Positions 25,407 through 33,528 of a stretch of 52,610 bases of DNA are shown in pieces. The first letter of the stretch is position 1. Each line of letters opens with the position of its first letter. This DNA is from Lactobacillus sp. 0.1XD8-4. Lineage in GTDB: Bacteria > Bacillota > Bacilli > Lactobacillales > Lactobacillaceae. The translations under genes and the position numbers were made by a program. The stretch covers positions 1-52,610 of the forward strand of contig NZ_RDBR01000008.1 in the NCBI RefSeq assembly GCF_009663775.1. Direction: 5' to 3'. Below the pieces are notes generated by a model. It was given only the letters and a program-made list of their open reading frames with translations. It did not search any database and was not told where the DNA came from.

Positions 25407-26078
25407 CTATCGTTGCGTATTAAGATTATTAATTCGTGTCAAAACTTCTTCTTTCCGTTTTTTGCTTAATGGTTCAAGAAATAAAGCACTTCCTCCCCAA
25501 TTCATTGCCGCATTCCGATTATTCCTTAAAATGGTTTTAGTTTTTCCAAATAGTAATAGGAAGAAATCTTCTGAGATTAGTTGAGTTTCTACCAACATAT
25601 TTCTTCGCTGAGTTTGATGAATGTATTGTAATTGCGTCATTAGTTGACGTTTCCTTCTAGGATCAGTTTCTTGGCTAATTGCAATATTGGTCCGATTGTA
25701 TCGTTTCCCCCAATAAATCTTTTGTTCAGTAGTATCAACCGGAAAAGGACAAATGATAAATTTTACATCACTTAATGCTGCTTGTAGAAAGTGATAGAAG
25801 TCATCTAGCACGATATTAGCTTCTCGTTGTGCCATCGTACCCACGCCCAGTCCTCGAATATTTAGTAAATCAGCATATCCATCCTCCTTTTCTTTTAAGG
25901 CAAGAAAGTGTTCAGGATCATCAGTAATAGCTTTATACGCCAACAAATTCATCATGGGCGTATAAGCTAATTTTTCACCACGATAATGTTCTAACGGATC
26001 CTTTCCGTTTTCTTTCTGTTTACGACTAAATAAACCGCTATGAATTTTCTTTTGCTTTGTAATTGTATTAATCGCCAT
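25407..26078 (-). CDS. TraD/TrsD-like T4SS protein
   Basis: 223 residues, mostly soluble and basic at the C-terminus, with no membrane span. Immediately upstream of the VirB4-like gene and overlapping the previous gene by 11 bases. Its position, size and the segment SDVKFIICPFPVDTTEQKIYWG match the TraD/TrsD proteins that accompany VirB4 in pSK41/pMRC01-type transfer operons, thought to work with it. Identification is by synteny and general resemblance. Confidence 0.6.
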   Translation of the reverse strand: MAINTITKQKKIHSGLFSRKQKENGKDPLEHYRGEKLAYTPMMNLLAYKAITDDPEHFLALKEKEDGYADLLNIRGLGVGTMAQREANIVLDDFYHFLQAALSDVKFIICPFPVDTTEQKIYWGKRYNRTNIAISQETDPRRKRQLMTQLQYIHQTQRRNMLVETQLISEDFFLLLFGKTKTILRNNRNAAMNWGGSALFLEPLSKKRKEEVLTRINNLNTQR

Positions 26079-26412
26079 TATTCTGTCGCTCCTTTCTTAT
26101 TTCGCTAAAAGGCTTAAATTCGTAGTAACCATATGATTTGAAAAGCTTACTTTGCCGATGAGTAATCAACATCCAAATAACTTCAAAGTTTCTTTTCCCT
26201 GGGTTAGTTCGAGGATGTAAATCCAAATAAAAGGCAAGAATCACCGAAAGTGCTAGAAAGATTGCTGACTCTACCCCTTGATCTGCCGGGAATAATTGGT
26301 CAAGAAAAATACTTGGCCCTATCACTAAGGCCAAGCATGCTATATCGGTAAGATAAAGCCACCCCAACTTGACTCCTTCTCGTATTCCGGCTACTACACC
26401 ATAAGTTTTCAT
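26068..26412 (-). CDS. TraC/TrsC-like membrane protein (VirB3-like)
   Basis: About 114 residues with two hydrophobic spans (LYLTDIACLALVIGPSIFL and ESAIFLALSVILAFYLDL) and a basic tail. This size and topology directly before the TraD- and VirB4-like genes fits the TraC/PrgI-VirB3 component. ATG 26412 follows CGAGGTGGAACAT; an in-frame GTG lies three codons upstream. A terminator and a GGCGAAA element precede it. Confidence 0.65.
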   Translation of the reverse strand: MKTYGVVAGIREGVKLGWLYLTDIACLALVIGPSIFLDQLFPADQGVESAIFLALSVILAFYLDLHPRTNPGKRNFEVIWMLITHRQSKLFKSYGYYEFKPFSEIRKERQNNGD

Positions 26413-26471
26413 ATGTTCCACCTCGTTTCTTATTGATAGTAATTAATCAGGTTTTACGAACAAGTTTCGCC

Positions 26472-26516
26472 AAAAAAAGTCTTCTCATTTCCGTATTAAG
26501 AAACAAAAAGACTTTT
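26472..26516 (-). terminator. Intrinsic terminator below the VirB6-like gene
   Basis: Arms AAAAGTCTT and AAGACTTTT, followed on the minus strand by a run of seven T. The element GGCGAAACTT (26471-26462) directly follows the T run. Confidence 0.8.
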
Positions 26517-26535
26517 CGTTGATTTTATTTAATTG

Positions 26536-29247
26536 TTACTCATCATCAAAGGGATCACTTTCACGACCATGGATATGACCACTTTGACTTAAATTAAACT
26601 GCCGATTTTTGAGATAACTAGCACTACGTTGTTCTACCCCTTTTGAAAGATGAGTAACGTGTTGTCCAAATCTTTCTACTTTTCCTGGTCGTGTGACTGC
26701 TGACGGTGGAGTAGGCGACGAGTGTGTGGTTGTCGGTGCGACATTAGTGTGAGCAGTATTATCATAGTAATCACTATGTACGCTTCCTTCATCATAGTTA
26801 TTCTGTGGGTTAATATTTGTACCTGGTATATTACGGTTAAAGGTATCGTTTTGACTTGAGTTTGTCCCATAGTGACTGTTAAATTGGTCATTGCTTACAT
26901 TAGGATTATTAACTTGCTTGCTAAAATCATTATTAGCAATATTAGGGTCATTCGGATCCATTGTAGGTGATTGATTCATTTGGTCCGCCCATTGGCTGTT
27001 TTGTGCATCATTGATGCCAACAGTATTTGAGCTAACTTCATTTGCATTATTCATTTGATCTGCCTGCTGTTGGAAATTACCGTCCGCTGGTTCATTCCCT
27101 AATAGACTATCCCAGTTGCTTGAATCCTGAAGACCATTATTAGCTTCTTGTGAAGGTGTTGATGGGTCAATATTAGCAGCAGAATCAGCATTATTAATCT
27201 GATCAGCTTGATCTGCAAAACTTGCGTTAGCACCAGTTGTATCTGGATCATCAAAGTTAATTCCGGCTGGTTGTTGATCTTGATCGTCAACTGCCTGACC
27301 ATTATCAACTAATCCTTCATTTGCTGGATTATCTACTGTATCTGGGGCTGCAGTTGAGTTGGTATTGTAACTGCTACTGCTTCCTTGACTATTGCCTTCA
27401 TAATTATCTGAGGATTGGCTATTTCCATATGAACTATTGTTAGCTTGTCCATAGCTAGATGATTGGCCCTGACTAGTATTTGAACTATTACCTTGGTTAT
27501 TTGTTTGACCATTGCTAGTTGAAGTATTAGTACCATAACCGTTACTTTGAGATTGTCCAGTAGCAGTGTTAGTACTATCAGACTGTCCGGTTGAATTACT
27601 GTTACTCTGTGCAGAGTTACTACTTTGATTTTCTGACAAACCAGTAGCGGTATTTTGTGATTGAGCATCACTAGTACTGAGTCCAGTATTATTAGATGCA
27701 CTGTTATTAGTACTATTAGCAAAGCCTCCCATTTGTGATGAATCAGTATTGTTAGTCTCAGATAAGCCAGTAGCCTTATCAGTTCCATGAGACTGAGAAC
27801 TATTATTGGTAATTCCATGAGCATTACTCTTATTTAACATACCACCAAGTATCGAGAAACTTTTACCTGCGCCACGCATTGCAAATCCACCAACGGCACC
27901 AGCCATTGCACCAGTTGCCATTAATTGCCCGGCTTCTTCACTAAGTCCCTGAGATACTCCGGTAACTCGTTCAAAATAAGAAATCCCAGCAAAAGAAGCA
28001 TAACCACCAGCTGCATAGATAATCGCAATCGCTAGACTACGCTCGATCCAGCTCAAATTATCTGGTAGCTTACTTGGAGCTACATTAATAAAGATAAAAT
28101 AAACTTTAATAATCAAAACCAATAGTACTAATGACAGGAACCAGCCCACCACTGAGCTAAGAAAATCTCGCCATTTTTTTGAGCTCCGAACACTCTGTGC
28201 TGCAATAAACGGTGCTGCTAAATTCATTAAAGAAAGTTCATAAATATCTTTAGCTACCCTAAATGAAGCTACGATGAGCACAATGCCTAAAATAAGAGAC
28301 TGACCAATTAAGCCAAGCCAGTTAACAGAATATCGCGAATAGTAGCTGTTCATCCATTTGGCAAATTTATGATAATCATTCTTTTCAATCGAATAGCCAC
28401 CATCGGTTTGTTCATGTTCATCAACTAAATGGTAATTCATAACGGCCTCAGCATCTTTATGTTTTTTATCCAATCCTAATCCTTTCATGGTTGGTTCATC
28501 CATAAAGTCACCAAGATCCATGTTTTCAATATCATCATCATTATCTAAAACATTCCAGTTAGCAACGTTTTTAATTTTGCTAGAATCTGGCTTGTACTGG
28601 TAATTCCCCCAATCTTTCCGGATTAAGGTGCTTAAATCAATTACATTATTTTTGATTGGTTGCACAGCTAAATCTTCACTCATACCTTTATTACTCGCAT
28701 GATTAATATCTGAACGCGCGCTAATAGCAATATCTCCGAATCCAGGAATTGTACTATTACCACCAGCCACACGCATCATCATTGGTAAGATAGTTAAGGT
28801 AATTGAAACCATGACAATATTTGGCAAAATTTTGCTCCACTTTGAAGCATGGCCCATTGTCTGCATAGCTACTAAAATAATTGCCAAGACTAATAATGAC
28901 CATCCAATTGCCGAAACGACAACATACAGGCCATGCAATGGGGATCCAGGGCTTGATAAGGTTCCATCCCAGCCTAATAAGCCAAACATAGCATCAAATA
29001 TCTTTTCAAAACTTTCATTGATATGAAAAATAGTTTGAACTATCACATTTTGAAAGAAACCAGCAACAGCATGCAAAGTTCCCCAGGATAAATGAAGATA
29101 ATTTCGCCAATCTTCATAAAAGCGAATTATTTTCCCAGTATCACCATCTGGAATACTAGAATACGGTCCACCACTAACCGCTTGATCCAAACTACTTGAA
29201 TTGATCGCTAGTAATGATAAGCATAAATTCTTAATCAGTATCCACAT
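26536..29247 (-). CDS. VirB6-like polytopic protein with N/S/Q-rich tail (TraL/TrsL-like)
   Basis: 903 residues. The N-terminal half has about seven membrane spans (residues about 100-430), with an extracellular-type loop after residue 170, as in VirB6/TraL channel proteins. A Gly/Ala-rich hydrophobic segment (GAMAGAVGGFAMRG) ends the membrane part. Residues about 470-850 are very low in complexity, dominated by Asn, Ser, Gln, Thr and Gly (for example NSNSTGQSDSTNTATGQ), then a short basic end. ATG after AGGAGGCGTAATAG. The gene is translationally close (3 bases) to the VirD4-like gene. The tail is far longer than in classical VirB6. Confidence 0.75.
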   Translation of the reverse strand: MWILIKNLCLSLLAINSSSLDQAVSGGPYSSIPDGDTGKIIRFYEDWRNYLHLSWGTLHAVAGFFQNVIVQTIFHINESFEKIFDAMFGLLGWDGTLSSPGSPLHGLYVVVSAIGWSLLVLAIILVAMQTMGHASKWSKILPNIVMVSITLTILPMMMRVAGGNSTIPGFGDIAISARSDINHASNKGMSEDLAVQPIKNNVIDLSTLIRKDWGNYQYKPDSSKIKNVANWNVLDNDDDIENMDLGDFMDEPTMKGLGLDKKHKDAEAVMNYHLVDEHEQTDGGYSIEKNDYHKFAKWMNSYYSRYSVNWLGLIGQSLILGIVLIVASFRVAKDIYELSLMNLAAPFIAAQSVRSSKKWRDFLSSVVGWFLSLVLLVLIIKVYFIFINVAPSKLPDNLSWIERSLAIAIIYAAGGYASFAGISYFERVTGVSQGLSEEAGQLMATGAMAGAVGGFAMRGAGKSFSILGGMLNKSNAHGITNNSSQSHGTDKATGLSETNNTDSSQMGGFANSTNNSASNNTGLSTSDAQSQNTATGLSENQSSNSAQSNSNSTGQSDSTNTATGQSQSNGYGTNTSTSNGQTNNQGNSSNTSQGQSSSYGQANNSSYGNSQSSDNYEGNSQGSSSSYNTNSTAAPDTVDNPANEGLVDNGQAVDDQDQQPAGINFDDPDTTGANASFADQADQINNADSAANIDPSTPSQEANNGLQDSSNWDSLLGNEPADGNFQQQADQMNNANEVSSNTVGINDAQNSQWADQMNQSPTMDPNDPNIANNDFSKQVNNPNVSNDQFNSHYGTNSSQNDTFNRNIPGTNINPQNNYDEGSVHSDYYDNTAHTNVAPTTTHSSPTPPSAVTRPGKVERFGQHVTHLSKGVEQRSASYLKNRQFNLSQSGHIHGRESDPFDDE

Positions 29248-29250
29248 CTA

Positions 29251-32190
29251 TTACGCCTCCTTCTTAAATTGATTAATAAAGTCAATAGCATTTTCATATA
29301 GAGCTGAATTTCCTTGAAATAGATCTTCTAGTTCGGTGTAACTATTATGATTTTTCCAATAGTTATAAGTGTCCTGAAATAACCCCATTGCAACCTCTTT
29401 TGGTTGGACACTATGGACCAGGCTATAAATATTTCTGCTAAGACTTCTTAAACGGTCATGATCATTTAACTCTGTATCAGTAAAAATCCGATCTTTTGAA
29501 TCCGCATGCGAGATTACATCATCATTAACCTCAGTAGGAATACTATCGTTAAACTGAGCTTCAAAGTCTTTCATAAAGCTGCCGCTAACTGATTCCTGTG
29601 GATTCCCGCTTAAATCTAAAATTTGTTTATAGGCGAGATCATAATTAATCCGCTTTTCTTTTAAATCTAATCGCCGATGCAAAGAAACAATTCCAATATC
29701 TGACAAGGTGGTTTGATCGTTGAATTCTTTCTGTAAGAAGGTATTTCGATATGGCATCTTAGTCTTTCCATGATCAAAAATTGGTTTGGCTGAGATTGAA
29801 TTACCACGTTGATCCATCCGATAAACTGATCGTAACACTACCATTTCACCACCCATGAATTGCATTAATTCAGGAACCGATAAAATATCTTGACTAATTA
29901 ACTGACTATTAACACTAGCACTGTGCCAGTTTCCAACTTGGCCATTAATATTTTCAACAGAAACTGTCCGCTTCCCAATTCGTTTAGAAATGCTTTCTGC
30001 AGTTGTCGTTGAGTTAGTCAAAATATATAAAATATTAGAACAGTTGCTCTCAATGGTTTTAGCTTCCTGTTCGCTATAATGAATTTGTAACTGTTCTAGA
30101 TTTTGTACGACAATATCAAACATCATGTTAAAACCTAAACAGATTGAAATTTTCTTAGTCATATCTCGAATTGTCGGTATTTCAGCATACTCATCTAAGA
30201 CAAAATGAACGCGACGAAATAGTTTTCGCCCATTGCTTTCAGCCATTCCATATAAAATATTGAAGGCTTGGTCAATTGCAAACGCCGGTAATTGATTATA
30301 TGTTGAGTTATTAGGCGGTGTGACTAAAAATAAAGCAACAGGTGCTTCTGAATATTTAAGCTTTGTCTCTGATTCTATAAGTTCCCCAGAAAGTTGATTG
30401 CTTTTCACTTTAAGTGAAACATCCTTAAGAATTGGCTTCTTAGTGTAAGGGTCTAGCTTAAACTTTCTCCCTAATCCTTGTTTAGCATAATTTTTGTGAC
30501 CTTGAAGTACAACTTCTTGATCAAGCACATCTGCTGAATTTTTTCGATAATTGAAACTGATTTTAATTAGAAAATCATCTGGCAAAGTAGTCTTAATTGC
30601 ATATTGAAGATTTCCGACCTTATCGATTAGCTGCGTACGCTTTTCCAATTTATTTCCATGAAGATCATCAAATTCAACAACGGCAGTCTTAAACTGATAT
30701 TTCGGATCAGAAAATTTTACTTTAAGCGTTCTAGGAAAACCAAGCTTAGTAAAATCAAGCGAATTCAAAGAAGTCATTTTAGCAATATCAGATTGCTGAT
30801 AGATTTTGATTCCTTCCATTGCGCTCGAATAGATATTTCCAGACGTTTCATCACCGGCAAATTTACTTTGTGCAAATGCATCTAAAGCCATTTGTCTAAA
30901 TTTGCTGTAGTTCTTTTCGTTAAGCTTTTGCAATTTAGCAAAATAAACTAATAATTTATTCTTTTGTGAGACTGGTTTATTATCTTCTGGCATTTCTAAA
31001 AGTCCACTATCTACTTCATCATCAGTAGGAATAATATCTCCAGATGAATTTAGTAGAACTTCTTTAGAACCTAATTCTGTCATCATATGCAAGACATTAT
31101 CCATCGTGACTTCAGCCCAGTTATTATTACGTTTAGCATGATCAACAACAGCCAAAATTAAAGCATTTAGTAAATTAATCGATGAATTTTGCCAGAATTT
31201 ATCCTTAGCATTCGGATCTACATAAATACTAGAAGAAAGGCTATTCACCGCTTGCTGGGTCTCATCATAATAGCCGTCTTTAGCATAATCAATAATCTGT
31301 TGTAATGGGTTATAACTCATTGAAAAATCTGGATTCTGAATATTGAGAACTTCAACCTCATAGCCTCGTTTACGTAAGGTCTCATAAGACATTTGATAAA
31401 GTTCCCCTTTGGAGTCATTCACCACCATTGAAGACTTTTTTTGTGCGCGTGACAAAATATCAATCAATGGCATAACTTCCGTTTCACCTTTACCAGAACG
31501 AGAGATACCAATTAATAGACTATTAATAGTTGTTTGATCAATTGAGTAAAAACCTTTAGCTGGTTCAACAAGCTTCATTTTCCCTTTTAATCCAGGAAAA
31601 GCAGATAATAATTGTAAAAGCTTAGGACACAGATAATAGCTTGTGTAAAGTCCTGGATGGTACTTAATAAATTCTGAGTTCGGTGTAATGTGTGAAACTG
31701 GAATTCCACCATAGCCAGGAAAAGAGGCTCCTCGATCAGCAATCTGTGGATATTGCCGAAGTATTTCCTTTTCTGTCGCTAAACGATCGTTTCCATATTG
31801 TGAATGTTTAGTTGGCTTCCAGCGAATTCTCATCTTAATAATCATCGGAACCAGGATCAAACTGAAGAAAAGTTCAATTCCCCAGAAAAAGCCAGGTGCC
31901 TGATGCATTACTCGATAGTTTCCTAAATTACTAAACTCCCAGCCGGCCACCACTGAACCAAAAGAGTCTTGAGGGATAATTCCATTGAGAATCTGTGCTA
32001 AAAACTGTCCGGAGGCTGGCGAAGTTACCCAATAATACGAAGCACTAATTCCACTGGCTAACCAGCAAACCACATAGCTCACTACAATAGAGTAAATAAG
32101 CCATATTCCAATTAGAAATATCGGTGATCCTAAAACTTTCTGATCCTGTCCGTCTTTACGATGACGTTCACGATCATAATTTTTTGCCAT
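29251..32190 (-). CDS. VirD4-like type IV coupling protein (TraG/TrsK)
   Basis: 979 residues. Two N-terminal membrane spans (about 24-46 and 100-118) precede the ATPase. Walker A is GISRSGKGETEV (about 229) and Walker B VHFVLDEYAEIPT (about 667). Coupling proteins recruit the relaxase-DNA complex to the channel. The distance between the Walker motifs is unusually long: a beta-rich insert at about 500-645 (for example FDDLHGNKLEKRTQLIDKVG) accounts for much of the extra length over the usual 550-700. ATG after AAGGAAGTTAGGTC. The C-terminal 150 residues are acidic and helical, a likely substrate-recognition end. Confidence 0.9.
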   Translation of the reverse strand: MAKNYDRERHRKDGQDQKVLGSPIFLIGIWLIYSIVVSYVVCWLASGISASYYWVTSPASGQFLAQILNGIIPQDSFGSVVAGWEFSNLGNYRVMHQAPGFFWGIELFFSLILVPMIIKMRIRWKPTKHSQYGNDRLATEKEILRQYPQIADRGASFPGYGGIPVSHITPNSEFIKYHPGLYTSYYLCPKLLQLLSAFPGLKGKMKLVEPAKGFYSIDQTTINSLLIGISRSGKGETEVMPLIDILSRAQKKSSMVVNDSKGELYQMSYETLRKRGYEVEVLNIQNPDFSMSYNPLQQIIDYAKDGYYDETQQAVNSLSSSIYVDPNAKDKFWQNSSINLLNALILAVVDHAKRNNNWAEVTMDNVLHMMTELGSKEVLLNSSGDIIPTDDEVDSGLLEMPEDNKPVSQKNKLLVYFAKLQKLNEKNYSKFRQMALDAFAQSKFAGDETSGNIYSSAMEGIKIYQQSDIAKMTSLNSLDFTKLGFPRTLKVKFSDPKYQFKTAVVEFDDLHGNKLEKRTQLIDKVGNLQYAIKTTLPDDFLIKISFNYRKNSADVLDQEVVLQGHKNYAKQGLGRKFKLDPYTKKPILKDVSLKVKSNQLSGELIESETKLKYSEAPVALFLVTPPNNSTYNQLPAFAIDQAFNILYGMAESNGRKLFRRVHFVLDEYAEIPTIRDMTKKISICLGFNMMFDIVVQNLEQLQIHYSEQEAKTIESNCSNILYILTNSTTTAESISKRIGKRTVSVENINGQVGNWHSASVNSQLISQDILSVPELMQFMGGEMVVLRSVYRMDQRGNSISAKPIFDHGKTKMPYRNTFLQKEFNDQTTLSDIGIVSLHRRLDLKEKRINYDLAYKQILDLSGNPQESVSGSFMKDFEAQFNDSIPTEVNDDVISHADSKDRIFTDTELNDHDRLRSLSRNIYSLVHSVQPKEVAMGLFQDTYNYWKNHNSYTELEDLFQGNSALYENAIDFINQFKKEA

Positions 32191-32258
32191 GACCTAACTT
32201 CCTTTCATTTAAATTCCATCACAGCATAAAAAAGTTACAGAAATGTTTAAGTTTCGCC

Positions 32259-32287
32259 AAAAAAAGCCAACCATTTTACCGGTTGAC
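32259..32287 (-). terminator. Intrinsic terminator below the LPQTG gene
   Basis: Minus-strand GTCAACC pairs with GGTTGGC around GGTAAAAT, followed by seven T. GGCGAAACTT follows at once (32258-32249). Confidence 0.75.
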
Positions 32288-32294
32288 TCACGTT

Positions 32295-33368
32295 TTACTT
32301 CTTTCTTGTTTTTAGGCCAACATAAGCTCCAATTGCACCTGCTAGAATTACCACCCCAGCAACAGTCAAGTAAAATTGATCCTTGTTACCAGTTTGAGGC
32401 AATGCTTGGTCAGCTTTGCTTTGGCTATTTTCTGAAGCTGGGCTTGATGATGCTGATGATGCATTTGCGCTTGATGCGCTATTAGGATTACTGGAAGAAT
32501 TAGTTGGACTGCTTGATCCATTTGTTTCAGCAGAAGAAGAGCTTGCACTATTTGCAGAACTATTTCCATTTGGATTCATATTAGCTATTGAAGCTGCTGA
32601 AGAAGAAGCTGTAGCTGGTGTAGCTGCTGAACTAGCTTGAGAGGTTGTACTTGTAACAGTATTGTTAGCTAGTGAAGCCTTTGTACTACCATTTGGATTC
32701 ATATTTGGAGCAGTACTAAGATTATTAGCTTTATTTTCGGAACTCACAGCACTGCTACTAGCATTAGAACTACTATCAGTTTTATCACTTGTAGTTGCAG
32801 TCGAATTACTGCTAGATGCAGCAGCAATCATATTAGATGTATCATTAGCATTATTCTTGGCCATATCTTGAAGCTCTTCTAATGTAATTCCTTCAATAGT
32901 TGCAATCGTTTCTCCTTTAGAATTAAGTAATGTAATTTTTAGCGGATCTGTCATCAATGTTTTGTTACTTAGCGCAGTTGAGCTAAGATTAACTTTAAAA
33001 CTGATATTGTCATTTTTTCGTTGTATTTTCCCAGAATCAACAGTTTGATGTTCCTGGGAGCCATCGCTATCAGCATCAATATCAGTTGCTACAAAATTAA
33101 GCTTTTGATCATTTCCCTTTACCTTATTTGCCGGTAACTCAATCTTAATTATCTGTGAACCATCGTCATTGTTAGTTACCGTAGCATTAAGATTGGTGTC
33201 CTTAGTCTTATAAGTATCTGGTGAAGTAATTTGAACTGTATTATTAATATCTTCTGCGTGAACAGCAATTGGAGTAGCTGAAATTCCTAGGCCTAAGATA
33301 CTTGTGGCAAGAAGTGTATTGAGCCATAAACGTTTACCAACAGAATTTTGAGTGATCTTCTTTTCCAT
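32295..33368 (-). CDS. LPQTG-anchored small surface protein of the transfer operon
   Basis: 357 residues: signal peptide (1-38, ending AVHA), a folded N-terminal domain (about 40-165), a Ser/Ala/Asn-rich stalk with two copies of NMNPNG, LPQTG at about residue 323 and a C-terminal span with KTRKK tail for sortase anchoring. It lies between the VirD4-like and coiled-coil genes, so it is co-expressed with the transfer machine. Surface proteins in transfer operons (PrgA/PrgC-like) often modulate mating-pair contact. The folded domain was not recognised. Confidence 0.85.
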   Translation of the reverse strand: MEKKITQNSVGKRLWLNTLLATSILGLGISATPIAVHAEDINNTVQITSPDTYKTKDTNLNATVTNNDDGSQIIKIELPANKVKGNDQKLNFVATDIDADSDGSQEHQTVDSGKIQRKNDNISFKVNLSSTALSNKTLMTDPLKITLLNSKGETIATIEGITLEELQDMAKNNANDTSNMIAAASSSNSTATTSDKTDSSSNASSSAVSSENKANNLSTAPNMNPNGSTKASLANNTVTSTTSQASSAATPATASSSAASIANMNPNGNSSANSASSSSAETNGSSSPTNSSSNPNSASSANASSASSSPASENSQSKADQALPQTGNKDQFYLTVAGVVILAGAIGAYVGLKTRKK

Positions 33369-33485
33369 ACCAAAAACCTTCCTGTTATTTTATTCAAAAG
33401 TTTACTTTGAAAAATGCCGGTATAATCGCCTCCTTTATCCGACACCCTAATTAAAAAGGACTAATTTATTTCTTTAACTTTCGCC

Positions 33486-33518
33486 AAAAGAAAAAGCCAG
33501 CACATAGGCTGACCTTAG
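33486..33518 (-). terminator. Intrinsic terminator below the coiled-coil gene
   Basis: Minus-strand GGTCAGCC/GCTGGC-type stem with loop TATGT, then TTTTTCTTTT and GGCGAAAGTT (33485-33476). Confidence 0.7.
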
Positions 33519-33528
33519 TGAAATAGAT

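Noticed and set aside
27099-27824. Minus-strand ORFs in another frame of the VirB6-like gene
   Set aside because: They arise from the repetitive Asn/Ser/Gln codons; composition is implausible (Ile/Leu/Val/Gln runs) and no start signals are present.
32416-32871. Plus-strand ORFs rich in Leu, Ala and Glu opposite the LPQTG gene
   Set aside because: They mirror the Ser/Ala-rich stalk codons of the real gene, have no ribosome binding site and match no family.
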